Below are positions 49,609 to 57,862 of a DNA stretch of 64,000 nucleotides, piece by piece. Numbering within the stretch: the first letter of the stretch is position 1; each line of letters begins with the position of its first letter. Position numbers and translations under genes: made by a program. Origin of the DNA: an uncultured Clostridia bacterium. Its GTDB lineage: Bacteria; Bacillota; Clostridia; HGM11514. The stretch is from positions 52,382 through 116,381 of the forward strand of contig CAKSKB010000008.1 in NCBI GenBank assembly GCA_934464705.1. The letters run 5' to 3'. The notes under the pieces are model-generated. The model saw only the letters and a list, made by a program, of their open reading frames with translations, did no database searches and was not told where the DNA came from.

Positions 49609-50235
49609 ATGACAAATCAATTAATCGAAAGCCGTACAAAAAGGCTGGTTATGCTGGCACTGTTCTCGGCGCTGATTGTTGTTCTGGCGTTTACCGTCGG
49701 TTACATTCCGCTCGGGTTCATGAATGCAACGATTATTCATATTCCTGTAATAATCGGCGCAGTGCTTTTAGGGCCTGTTGACGGCGGAATTTTAGGCTTT
49801 GTTTTCGGGCTTACAAGCCTTATAAACAACACAATCAGACCGAACATAACCTCGTTTGTGTTTACACCGTTCTATTCGCTTGACCCGAGGTTTTCCGGCT
49901 CTTTTAAAAGCCTTCTGATTTGCTTTGTACCGAGGATATTAATCGGCGTGCTTTCGGCGCTTCTTTTCCGTGCTCTTTCAAAAGCCAAGCTTAAAAGAGG
50001 AATTTCGCTTGCGGTCACGGGTTTTGTGGGCTCAATGGTAAATACGGTATTCGTTATGGGCGGAATTTATTTTCTCTACGGCGAAAGCTACGCTGCAGCA
50101 AAGGAAATGGGATTTTCCGCACTGTTCGGTGTAATCATGGGCGTTGTCGGCATGAACGGCGTACCCGAAGCGATTGTTGCCGCAATCCTCACCGCCGCAA
50201 TCACCATACCGATAATGAAATATATTAAGAGATAA
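49609..50235 (+). CDS. ECF transporter S component
   Basis: 208 residues, about six transmembrane helices. N-terminal RTKRLVMLALFSALIVVLAF and GPVDGGILGFVFGLTSLIN are typical of substrate-binding S components of energy-coupling-factor vitamin transporters (pantothenate/folate-like group). The shared EcfA/T module is not in the window. Which vitamin is carried is unknown. GAGGTG precedes the ATG, 12 nt after the CDF stop. Confidence 0.85.
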   Translation: MTNQLIESRTKRLVMLALFSALIVVLAFTVGYIPLGFMNATIIHIPVIIGAVLLGPVDGGILGFVFGLTSLINNTIRPNITSFVFTPFYSLDPRFSGSFKSLLICFVPRILIGVLSALLFRALSKAKLKRGISLAVTGFVGSMVNTVFVMGGIYFLYGESYAAAKEMGFSALFGVIMGVVGMNGVPEAIVAAILTAAITIPIMKYIKR

Positions 50236-50253
50236 AAATAAGGCGGTGCTTAT

Positions 50254-51612
50254 ATGCCCGAATCAAATCGGATAGAATTCAAACGCAAACTGAATGACAA
50301 ATTAGAGCGCGAAGTTGTTGCATTTCTGAACTACTGCGAGGGTGGAATTATTTATATCGGCATTGATGATGACGGCACCGTATTAGGTGTTGATGACATT
50401 GACAGCACCCAACTTATAATTGCCGACCGAATCAAGAATAATATTCAGCCTCCTACACTTGGGCTTTATGATGTTGTAACGGAAGAAATGCAGGGAAAAA
50501 GTGTAATAAAAATAATTATCTCAAGCGGAAACGAAAAGCCATACTATTTGCGTTCTAAAGGCATGTGTGAATCCGGCTGTTTCATCAGAACAGGCAGCAG
50601 CGTTCAGCCTATGCCTTATGATATGATTACCGAATTATTTTCAAGACGCACACGGTGTTCTTTAAGCAAAATCGAATCTCCCCGCAGCGACTTAACCTTT
50701 GAACAATTAAAAATTTATTATGAAGAACGCGGTTTAATGCTCAACTCCAGATTCAAACAAAGCCTGGAGCTGCTGACACCTGACGGAAAGCTTAATTATA
50801 TTGCATACCTGCTTTCAGATGAAAATTCAACATCAATAAAAGTTGCGAAATACGATGGAAATAATAAAATCAATCTTACCGAAAATGAAGAGTACGGATT
50901 TTGTTCTCTTATAAAAGCCGCAAAAAGTGTTTTAAATAAGTTTGATATTGAAAATATAACAAAAACAAAAATCACATCAAAAGAACGAATTGAGAAAAAT
51001 CTGGCAGATAAGGTTGCTCTTCGAGAGGCAATAATTAATGCAATTGTCCATAACGATTATTCATCCGAAGTGCCGCCGGTTTTTGAAATTTTTTCAGACA
51101 GATTCGTTATTACATCTTACGGAGGACTGCCGGAAGGACTTTCGCAAGAAGAGTTCTTCTCCTGTTGTTCAAAGCCAAGGAACCGTGAACTGATGAGAGT
51201 ATTTAAAGATGTCGGACTTGTCGAGCAGCTTGGTTCCGGAATGGAAAGAATTCTATCTGCCTATGATAGCAGCATTTTCAAATTAAGCAGTCATTTTATG
51301 AAGGTCACATTTGAGTTCCCGGAATCAGCGGCGATAAAAAGCGGCGATAAAAAAGCGGCGATAAAAAGCGGCGATAAAAAAGCGGCGATAAAAAGCGGCG
51401 ATAAAAAACAAACTTATAAATATATAAAGCAAAAATCCGTTATTTTGGAGCATCTAAAAGCCCATGATGATATAACAGCAGCAAAAGCAGCTGAAATTCT
51501 CAATTTAAAACCAACCAGAACAAAAGAAATTTTATCAAAAATGGTTGCCGAAAACTTGCTCATTTGCAAAGGTGCAAACCGAAACAGAATATATTTTATT
51601 AACAACAGCTGA
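50254..51612 (+). CDS. AlbA_2 / HATPase regulator with repeat-built linker
   Basis: 452 residues. N-terminal AlbA_2 (Schlafen-type) domain (about 1-120) with ESNRIEFKRKLNDKLEREVV and GGIIYIGIDDDG; central HATPase_c_4 part (about 250-345) with LREAIINAIVHNDYS and LVEQLGSGMERIL; a linker of three AAIKSGDKK repeats (about 359-385); and a C-terminal winged helix (about 395-452). Proteins of this layout are putative DNA-binding regulators common in clostridia; some behave as accessory genes. The repeats are 13 + 14 nt units, so slippage would change the frame before the winged helix. Confidence 0.88.
   Translation: MPESNRIEFKRKLNDKLEREVVAFLNYCEGGIIYIGIDDDGTVLGVDDIDSTQLIIADRIKNNIQPPTLGLYDVVTEEMQGKSVIKIIISSGNEKPYYLRSKGMCESGCFIRTGSSVQPMPYDMITELFSRRTRCSLSKIESPRSDLTFEQLKIYYEERGLMLNSRFKQSLELLTPDGKLNYIAYLLSDENSTSIKVAKYDGNNKINLTENEEYGFCSLIKAAKSVLNKFDIENITKTKITSKERIEKNLADKVALREAIINAIVHNDYSSEVPPVFEIFSDRFVITSYGGLPEGLSQEEFFSCCSKPRNRELMRVFKDVGLVEQLGSGMERILSAYDSSIFKLSSHFMKVTFEFPESAAIKSGDKKAAIKSGDKKAAIKSGDKKQTYKYIKQKSVILEHLKAHDDITAAKAAEILNLKPTRTKEILSKMVAENLLICKGANRNRIYFINNS
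51328..51408 (+). repeat. Tandem repeat of alternating 13- and 14-nt units
   Basis: GCGGCGATAAAAA (13) and the same plus one A (14) alternate six times: 51328, 51341, 51355, 51368, 51382, 51395. The 27-nt pairs are identical, coding AAIKSGDKK three times. Gain or loss of a single unit shifts the reading frame. Confidence 0.95.
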
Positions 51613-51652
51613 ATTAATTATAATCACCGTACCGAAAATTTTTTCAAAAATA

Positions 51653-51681
51653 TTGATTTGCCGATATTTTTGTGTTATAAT
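51653..51681 (+). promoter_or_regulatory. Promoter of asnB
   Basis: TTGATT (51653-51658), 17-nt spacer, TATAAT (51676-51681), about 62 nt before the ATG. Confidence 0.75.
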
Positions 51682-51742
51682 ATACTAAGGTTTAAAAATG
51701 GCGTATTGTGTGCGTCTTCCATTGAAAGGATAAAAATAAAGT

Positions 51743-53566
51743 ATGTGCGGATTTGTAGGATTTATGAACGACTGCGACAACACGAAAAATGTGCTGCAGC
51801 TTATGATGGATAAAATTAAACACAGAGGACCCGACTCGGAAGGGCTGTATGTCGACGGCGATGTTGCGCTCGGATTCAGGCGCCTCAGCATTATTGACCT
51901 TGCAAACGGCAGCCAGCCGATTTTTAATGAGGATTCCTCACTTGTTATGGTGTTCAACGGAGAGATTTATAATTATCAGTCGCTTCGTGAGGAACTTATT
52001 GAAAAAGGTCACACATTCAAAACCGCAACCGACAGCGAAACCATAATTCACGGTTACGAGGAATACGGCGAGGAACTTCCCAATAAACTTCGCGGAATGT
52101 TTGCGTTTGTAATCTGGGACAAGAACAAAAAAGAGCTTTTCGGGGCACGGGATTATTTCGGCATAAAGCCGCTCTACTACGCAAAACAGGGAGAGCATTT
52201 TCTGTTCGGGTCGGAGATAAAATCGTTTATTCCGCACCCGCATTTTAAGCGTGAACTTAACGAAGCTGCGCTCGAAAGTTATCTTTCGTTCCAGTATTCC
52301 GGGCTTGACGAAACATTCTTCAAAGATGTTTTCAGGCTTCGCCCGGCGCATATGTTCAGGTATAAAGACGGCAAGATGGACATTAAGCGTTACTGGCAGG
52401 TTAAGTTTGACGAAGAAAACGGTCACGATATGGACTACTGGGTTGATGAAATCAGCAAGACATTTGATGAATCCGTCGAGGCTCATAAAATAAGCGATGT
52501 CGAGGTCGGTTCGTTTCTTTCAAGCGGTGTTGACTCAAGCTATGTAGCCTGCCGTGCAAATGTTGATAAAACATTCACCGTCGGCTTTTCAAACGAAAAG
52601 TACAATGAAATAAGCTATGCCAAAGACCTGGCAAAGTATATAAGCGTTGAAAATATAAATAAAGTCATTACACCGGAGGAATACTGGGATTCGCTGCCGA
52701 CGGTTCAGTATCATATGGACGAGCCGCTTGCGGACCCCGCTGCGGTTGCGCTCTATTTTGTCTGCAAGATTGCATCCGAGCACCTTAAAGTTGTGCTTTC
52801 GGGCGAAGGTGCGGATGAAATTTTCGGCGGCTATAATTTATATAAAGAACCTTACGATGTTTCGTGGTATTATAAAATCCCGAGATGCATCCGCCGCGCA
52901 ATCGGCAAAGCCGCATCTCTCTTTCCTCATGCAAGGGGCTTCAACTTCCTTGTAAGACGGGGAAAAGATGTTGAAGAATGGTTCATAGGCAATGCAAACA
53001 TCTTCTCGGAAAAAGAGAGGAAAAAGCTTCTTAAAATAAAGACGGACGCTCCTTCGCCGCAGTTTGTCACGAAGGAATATTACGATAAGGTAAAAGATAA
53101 GGACATGGTTACAAAAATGCAGTTTGTTGAACTGCACACCTGGCTTGCGGGTGATATTCTGCTTAAGGCGGATAAAATGAGCATGGCTCACTCTTTGGAG
53201 CTCAGGGTACCGTTCCTCGATAAAAAAATCATGACGCTTGCCGAAAAAATTCCGGTAGATTTCCGCGTAAGCAAGGAAAACACGAAGCTTGCCCTCAGAA
53301 AAGCGGCAATGCGCGCAATGCCTAAGGAAACCGCCAACAAAAAGAAACTCGGCTTCCCGGTTCCGATAAGGGTTTGGCTTAAAGAGGACAAGTATTACAA
53401 TAAGGTTAGGGGCTATTTTGAGAACGAAACATCAAAAAAATACTTCAACACAAGCGCTCTTATAAAGCTTCTTGATGACCACAGAGCAGGAAAGCACGAT
53501 AACAGCAGAAAGATTTGGACGGTATTTTCATTCCTTCTCTGGCACGAACAGTTTATGGAGGCTTAA
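51743..53566 (+). CDS. asnB: Asparagine synthase (glutamine-hydrolysing)
   Basis: 607 residues. Class II glutaminase with the N-terminal nucleophile in MCGFVGF and RGPDSEGLY; C-terminal ATP-pyrophosphatase domain with SSGVDSSYVACRA (PP loop) and VLSGEGADEIFGGY. Makes asparagine from aspartate, ATP and glutamine. Length is usual. A strong AAGGATAAA precedes the ATG. The next gene follows after 4 nt. Confidence 0.97.
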   Translation: MCGFVGFMNDCDNTKNVLQLMMDKIKHRGPDSEGLYVDGDVALGFRRLSIIDLANGSQPIFNEDSSLVMVFNGEIYNYQSLREELIEKGHTFKTATDSETIIHGYEEYGEELPNKLRGMFAFVIWDKNKKELFGARDYFGIKPLYYAKQGEHFLFGSEIKSFIPHPHFKRELNEAALESYLSFQYSGLDETFFKDVFRLRPAHMFRYKDGKMDIKRYWQVKFDEENGHDMDYWVDEISKTFDESVEAHKISDVEVGSFLSSGVDSSYVACRANVDKTFTVGFSNEKYNEISYAKDLAKYISVENINKVITPEEYWDSLPTVQYHMDEPLADPAAVALYFVCKIASEHLKVVLSGEGADEIFGGYNLYKEPYDVSWYYKIPRCIRRAIGKAASLFPHARGFNFLVRRGKDVEEWFIGNANIFSEKERKKLLKIKTDAPSPQFVTKEYYDKVKDKDMVTKMQFVELHTWLAGDILLKADKMSMAHSLELRVPFLDKKIMTLAEKIPVDFRVSKENTKLALRKAAMRAMPKETANKKKLGFPVPIRVWLKEDKYYNKVRGYFENETSKKYFNTSALIKLLDDHRAGKHDNSRKIWTVFSFLLWHEQFMEA

Positions 53567-53570
53567 ATAA

Positions 53571-54071
53571 ATGGTACAGCAGTTTGTTGATTTTATAATG
53601 AGTGTTTTCGGCAACCTGTTCGGGGTGTTTATTCTCTCGATGTCGCCGATTCTGGAGCTGAGGGGAGCAATCCCGGTAGGCGTTGCCCTCGGAAAATACA
53701 GCTGGTGGCAGGTATATCTTGCAGCAGTTTTGGGCAACGCGGTTATAATTCCGTTCGCAGTGTTTTTTCTCCGCAAGATATTCAGGCTTATGAGAAAAAT
53801 AAGCTTTTTTGAAAAGATTATAGATAAAATCGAAAGCAAGGCGCAGAAAAATGCGGACAGTATAAAAAACGGCATAAAAGTCGGTCTGTACTTTTTTGTG
53901 GCGATCCCCCTTCCGGGGACCGGCGCATGGACAGGCTCTTTGGTTGCGTCATTTCTCGACATGAAGATTAAAGACTGCTTCTGGCCTATTTTCTTCGGGG
54001 TTATGACTGCCGGCGCAATAACAACGGTAGTTGTGTACGGCGGAGTAGGGATTATTCGCTCACTGTTTTAA
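53571..54071 (+). CDS. Small multidrug-export-type membrane protein (Sm_multidrug_ex)
   Basis: 166 residues, four or so helices. Seen: LSMSPILELRGAIPVGVALG and AIPLPGTGAWTGSLVASF, characteristic of the family. Transport activity is not established generally. Very short spacing to asnB and 27 nt to murA suggests one transcript. Confidence 0.88.
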   Translation: MVQQFVDFIMSVFGNLFGVFILSMSPILELRGAIPVGVALGKYSWWQVYLAAVLGNAVIIPFAVFFLRKIFRLMRKISFFEKIIDKIESKAQKNADSIKNGIKVGLYFFVAIPLPGTGAWTGSLVASFLDMKIKDCFWPIFFGVMTAGAITTVVVYGGVGIIRSLF

Positions 54072-54098
54072 AAATTGTAAAGAATAGGATGAAGTTTT

Positions 54099-55379
54099 GT
54101 GGATAAATTAGTTATCAACGGCGGAAACAAGCTTTTCGGCGAGGTAAGTATAAGCGGTGCGAAAAACGCTGCGCTGCCGATAATCGCCGCCACCGCCTTG
54201 GTTGAAGGCAGATGCGTTATAGAAAATGTCCCGAATATCAAGGATGTTGATGTTCTGCTTGAAATACTGCGTCTTTTGGGCGCAGATGTGAAATATAACC
54301 GCGGCGGCGTGATTGATATTGACTGTTCAAGGCTCGATAAAAGCCGTGCGGTCGAACCTATCGTGAGAAAGATGAGGGCGTCCTATTATCTTTTGGGCGT
54401 TCTTTTGGCGCGTTTTCATTCGGCTGATGTTGCGCTCCCCGGGGGCTGCGACTTCGGCGGCAGACCTATTGACCAGCATATAAAGGGCTTTGAAATTCTC
54501 GGTGCGAAAACGACGGTTGAACACGGCATAGTTTCAAGCCGTGCCGAGGACGGTCTTTGGGGCGATTCGGTGTATCTTGATGTTGTGTCCGTCGGGGCAA
54601 CCATAAATATAATGCTTTGTGCAGTTATGGCGGAAGGTATGACGGTCATCGACAACGCCGCAAAGGAACCTCATGTTGTTGACCTTGCCAATTTCCTGAA
54701 TTCCATGGGCGCAAAAATCAAGGGTGCCGGAACGGATACAATAAGAATTACGGGCGTAAAATCGCTTCACGGCTGCACATACTCGATTATCCCGGACCAG
54801 ATTGAAGCCGGCACATTCATGGTTGCCGCAGCGGCATGCGGCGGAAATGTGCTTGTTAAAAATGTTATTCCGAAGCACCTTGAAGCTATCACCGCAAAGC
54901 TTGTTGAAATGAAGGTCGGCATACGGGAATATGACGATTCCGTCCGTGTTTACAGAGATGACACCCCAATACATAAGGCAAATATCAAAACATTGCCGTA
55001 TCCGGGGTTTCCGACAGATATGCAGCCGCTTGCGGTTATGCTGCTTACTATTGCGGAAGGCACAAGCATAGTGCGTGAAGATGTGTGGGAAAGCCGTTTT
55101 CAGTATGTTGACCAGCTGCAGCACATGGGCGCAAATATTAAGGTCAACGGTAAAACCGCCGTAATAGAGGGCGTAAAGCAGCTTTCGGGATGCCCCGTGC
55201 GCTCGACCGACCTGAGAGCAGGCGCCGCAATGCTTATTGCCGGTCTTATAGCAAAGGGTACAACCGAGCTTTATAATCTTACTCATATCGACCGCGGATA
55301 TGAAAACTTTGAAAGCAAGCTCCGAGTTCTCGGCGCAGATATAACAAGAGTAAACGATGTGGAGGACTTGCTTTGCTGA
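54099..55379 (+). CDS. murA: UDP-N-acetylglucosamine 1-carboxyvinyltransferase
   Basis: 426 residues, starts with GTG (AGGAT 9 nt upstream). EPSP-synthase fold: LVINGGNKLFGEVSISGAKNAALP is split here as GGNKLFGEVSISGAKN; the PEP-reactive cysteine lies in LPGGCDFGGRPIDQH (about residue 117); FPTDMQPLAVMLLT is present near 305. First committed step of peptidoglycan synthesis; target of fosfomycin, and the Cys is retained. Confidence 0.97.
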   Translation: MDKLVINGGNKLFGEVSISGAKNAALPIIAATALVEGRCVIENVPNIKDVDVLLEILRLLGADVKYNRGGVIDIDCSRLDKSRAVEPIVRKMRASYYLLGVLLARFHSADVALPGGCDFGGRPIDQHIKGFEILGAKTTVEHGIVSSRAEDGLWGDSVYLDVVSVGATINIMLCAVMAEGMTVIDNAAKEPHVVDLANFLNSMGAKIKGAGTDTIRITGVKSLHGCTYSIIPDQIEAGTFMVAAAACGGNVLVKNVIPKHLEAITAKLVEMKVGIREYDDSVRVYRDDTPIHKANIKTLPYPGFPTDMQPLAVMLLTIAEGTSIVREDVWESRFQYVDQLQHMGANIKVNGKTAVIEGVKQLSGCPVRSTDLRAGAAMLIAGLIAKGTTELYNLTHIDRGYENFESKLRVLGADITRVNDVEDLLC

Positions 55380-56155
55380 GGCTTTGTTCGCTGTACAGCG
55401 GCAGCAGCGGCAACTGTATTTTTGTCGAAGACGGGCAGACAAGGCTGCTGGTTGACTGCGGAGTAAGCGGAAAAAAAATCGAACAGGCGCTGTCCTCGCA
55501 AGGCATAGACCTGAAATCCATAAATGCAGTTCTGGTAACGCATGAACATTCAGACCATGTTCAGTCTGTCGGGATTATTCACAGAAAAAGCGGAGCGGAT
55601 ATTTACGCAAACGAAGGCACCTTCCGTGCGTTTGAAGGCTCAATCGGGCGGTACGATGAAGCTTCGGTCAAGATTTTTGACGGAAAATTCAATATTGGCG
55701 ACATTGAAATAACGCCGTTTTCCATTCCGCATGACGCGGCGGACCCCGTAGGCTATACATTTTCGGACGGTATTAAAAAGCTTTCGGTCTGCACGGATAT
55801 AGGGTATGTAACGGATGAGGTTTCAAAAAATGTTATGGGCAGCGATGTGATTCTTCTTGAGGCAAATCATGATGTTGAAATGCTCAAATCGGGGCCTTAT
55901 CCGTATCCTTTGAAAAAAAGAATTTTGTCCGATAAAGGGCATCTTTCAAACGAAAATGCCGGAGTTTTGTGCAGAGAGCTTATAGAACACGGCTCAAAGG
56001 ACATAATTCTCGGGCATTTAAGTATGCATAATAACCACCCGGATCTTGCATATGTAACAGTGAAATCCGTGCTTGAAGAGGGCGGAATAAAGGTTTCGGA
56101 CTGCCGCCTGTCGGTTGCATCGAGGGAATTTCCGGGGGAGATTCATGTATGTTAA
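55373..56155 (+). CDS. YycJ/WalJ-type metallo-beta-lactamase-fold hydrolase
   Basis: 260 residues from a TTG inside the murA end (GGAGG 7 nt upstream). MBL motif THEHSDHVQSV at about 57-67, LYSGSSGNCIFVE at the start, and SDKGHLSNENAGVLC with LGHLSMHNN. YycJ proteins are putative nucleases linked to cell wall and mismatch-repair functions in Firmicutes. Fully overlaps with its neighbours by a few bases, consistent with the murA-yycJ-rlmH operon. Confidence 0.9.
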   Translation: MLRLCSLYSGSSGNCIFVEDGQTRLLVDCGVSGKKIEQALSSQGIDLKSINAVLVTHEHSDHVQSVGIIHRKSGADIYANEGTFRAFEGSIGRYDEASVKIFDGKFNIGDIEITPFSIPHDAADPVGYTFSDGIKKLSVCTDIGYVTDEVSKNVMGSDVILLEANHDVEMLKSGPYPYPLKKRILSDKGHLSNENAGVLCRELIEHGSKDIILGHLSMHNNHPDLAYVTVKSVLEEGGIKVSDCRLSVASREFPGEIHVC

Positions 56156-56628
56156 AAGTTAAGCTTGTCGTTCTCGGGAAACTGAAAGAAAAATACTGGG
56201 CTGACGCCGCAAAAGAATACATAAAAAGGCTTTCCGGATACTGCAGAATCGAAGTTTGCGAAATAAAAGACCTGCCCGTTCCGGAAAATCCGAGCATAGG
56301 CGAGATAGACACGGTTCTTTCAAAGGAAGCGGAAGAAATAATCCGTCAAATCGGTTCAATAAGGAATGTCATTTCGCTTTGTATCGAAGGGAAAAGCATT
56401 TCATCGGAGGAACTATCCTCAATGCTTGCCGATGCCGAAATGAACGGCGGAAGCATAGCGTTTGTTATCGGAAGTTCCCACGGACTTCACGAAAGCGTCA
56501 AAAAGCTGTCCGGCAGCCGCATTTCTTTTTCAAAAATGACTTTTCCGCACCAGCTTGCAAGAATCATGCTGCTTGAACAGATTTACAGAGGCTTCAAAAT
56601 CAAAAAAGGTGAAAACTATCATAAATAA
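56149..56628 (+). CDS. rlmH: 23S rRNA (pseudouridine1915-N3)-methyltransferase
   Basis: 159 residues, SPOUT methyltransferase. Seen: KVKLVVLGKLKEKYW, the knot motif FVIGSSHGLHESVK and MTFPHQLARIMLLEQIYRGF. It modifies helix 69 of 23S rRNA. GGGGGAG precedes the ATG within yycJ (7-nt overlap). Confidence 0.98.
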   Translation: MLKVKLVVLGKLKEKYWADAAKEYIKRLSGYCRIEVCEIKDLPVPENPSIGEIDTVLSKEAEEIIRQIGSIRNVISLCIEGKSISSEELSSMLADAEMNGGSIAFVIGSSHGLHESVKKLSGSRISFSKMTFPHQLARIMLLEQIYRGFKIKKGENYHK

Positions 56629-56666
56629 TTCCGCACTTCCGTATAATTTATCGGGGGTGCTTTTTT

Positions 56667-56939
56667 ATGTCTGACGAAAAAAGAAACGACGCACAGAATA
56701 TAATACTTGAAAACCGCAGAAAACTTAGCGTTTCGGGGGTTATGGAGGTTGAAAGCTTTGACGAAAAGCAGATTGTCCTCAAAACCACACTCGGGAATCT
56801 CACAATAAAGGGCGACGGACTTCACATAAACCGTCTGAGCGTGGAAACCGGCGATGCGGTTATTGACGGTACAGCCGACAGCCTTGTGTATTCAAAGGCA
56901 AAACCGGACGAAAGCTTTTTCGTCAGGCTGCTTAAATAA
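56667..56939 (+). CDS. yabP: Sporulation protein YabP
   Basis: 90 residues. ENRRKLSVSGVMEVESFDEK and LTIKGDGLHINRLSVETG are YabP family features. Required for spore formation; acts with YabQ in the forespore or mother cell envelope. CGGGGGTG precedes the ATG. Its presence is the main evidence for endospore capacity. Confidence 0.93.
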   Translation: MSDEKRNDAQNIILENRRKLSVSGVMEVESFDEKQIVLKTTLGNLTIKGDGLHINRLSVETGDAVIDGTADSLVYSKAKPDESFFVRLLK

Positions 56940-57424
56940 TGGCGGTTTATGTCAGCCGCCAGGGACTGATTTTTCTGGCGGCGGTGCTCTCCGGATTTGC
57001 CTGCGGAACGGTTTATGACTTTCTTAAGCTTTTGAGAAAATATCTGCCCGTCGGCGGAGCAGCCGTTATTTTCACGGATATACTGTTCTGGCTTTTGTCA
57101 GCGTGCATAGCTTTTGGAACAATGCTCAGATTTGCAGACGGCGAAATCCGGGGATTTCAGCTTATCGGTATGCTTCTCGGCGCCGCCATTTATTTTGCGG
57201 CGCTTTCGAAATTATTTGAAAAACTTTTTCTTGCTGCGGCAAAGCTGCTGCTTATAATTTTAAAAATCGTCACCGCACCGATTTTGTTTTTGCTTAAAAT
57301 AATCAGAAAACTTGTGCTCCAAACCGAAAAAAGATGCGGAAAGTTCGGTCTTATAGTCATGTTTTACCACCGCAAATTAAGAAAAAATGCTTTGCTTATT
57401 AAAAAATTCAGAAAAAGCACTTGA
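56939..57424 (+). CDS. yabQ: Spore cortex biosynthesis protein YabQ
   Basis: 161 residues, three to four transmembrane helices in the first 120 residues. Start overlaps the yabP stop by one base (TAATG). VLSGFACGTVYDFLKLLRK is a YabQ mark. Needed for cortex peptidoglycan in Bacillus. The C-terminal third is lysine/arginine-rich and longer in clostridia. Confidence 0.92.
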   Translation: MAVYVSRQGLIFLAAVLSGFACGTVYDFLKLLRKYLPVGGAAVIFTDILFWLLSACIAFGTMLRFADGEIRGFQLIGMLLGAAIYFAALSKLFEKLFLAAAKLLLIILKIVTAPILFLLKIIRKLVLQTEKRCGKFGLIVMFYHRKLRKNALLIKKFRKST

Positions 57425-57449
57425 AAAATCGTCAAAAAAATTGTATAAT
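57421..57449 (+). promoter_or_regulatory. Promoter of divIC inside the yabQ end
   Basis: TTGAAA (57421-57426), 17-nt spacer, TATAAT (57444-57449), giving divIC vegetative expression independent of the sporulation pair. Confidence 0.75.
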
Positions 57450-57482
57450 AGATGTATAAGATGTATGAGGCGAGGTGTGCTT

Positions 57483-57815
57483 ATGCCTAAACGAAGAAAA
57501 AAACGCTTAAAACTAAAAAATATATTCAGGGATAAAAACGGCAAGTTCAGATATTCGTCACTGCTGTGGGCAGCGGTTGTTATCTGGGCGTGTTATGTAT
57601 TTGTTTCGCAGCAGATAAATCTTTCCGACCAGAAGCGCCAGATTGCTGAAATTTCAAGCAAAATCACGGCGGCGGAAAAGGAGAATAAGGAGCTTAACTC
57701 AACCCTTTCCTCCGTCGGAACGGACGAGTATATCGAAAGCGTGGCACGGCAGAATCTCGGATATACAAAATCAAACGAACAGGTGTTCGTTGATTCTTCA
57801 AAAGCGAAGAAATAA
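57483..57815 (+). CDS. divIC: DivIC/FtsB-family division protein
   Basis: 110 residues from the ATG at 57483 (GAGGTG upstream). A lysine-rich cytoplasmic N-terminus (1-30), one transmembrane helix (about 37-52), a coiled coil (about 55-85) and the FtsB-type EYIESVARQNLGYTK end. Forms the FtsL-DivIC-DivIB complex at the septum. Gene order yabP-yabQ-divIC matches Bacillus. Confidence 0.94.
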   Translation: MPKRRKKRLKLKNIFRDKNGKFRYSSLLWAAVVIWACYVFVSQQINLSDQKRQIAEISSKITAAEKENKELNSTLSSVGTDEYIESVARQNLGYTKSNEQVFVDSSKAKK

Positions 57816-57817
57816 AG

Positions 57818-57850
57818 GGTTCCGCCGAATATCGGCGGAGCCTTGTTTTT
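57818..57850 (+). terminator. Terminator after divIC
   Basis: GGTTCCGCCGA-ATA-TCGGCGGAGCC (8-10 bp) followed by TTGTTTTTT. It lies right before the ribosome site of the next gene. Confidence 0.8.
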
Positions 57851-57862
57851 TGGAGTGAATAC

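Noticed and set aside
51328..51408. CRISPR-like array
   Set aside because: Units of 13-14 nt are contiguous without spacers and lie in a coding frame.
54534..55442. A 302-codon frame on the minus strand opposite murA
   Set aside because: Cysteine- and histidine-rich, without family motifs or ribosome site, fully antisense to an unmistakable murA; a shadow of its codon bias.
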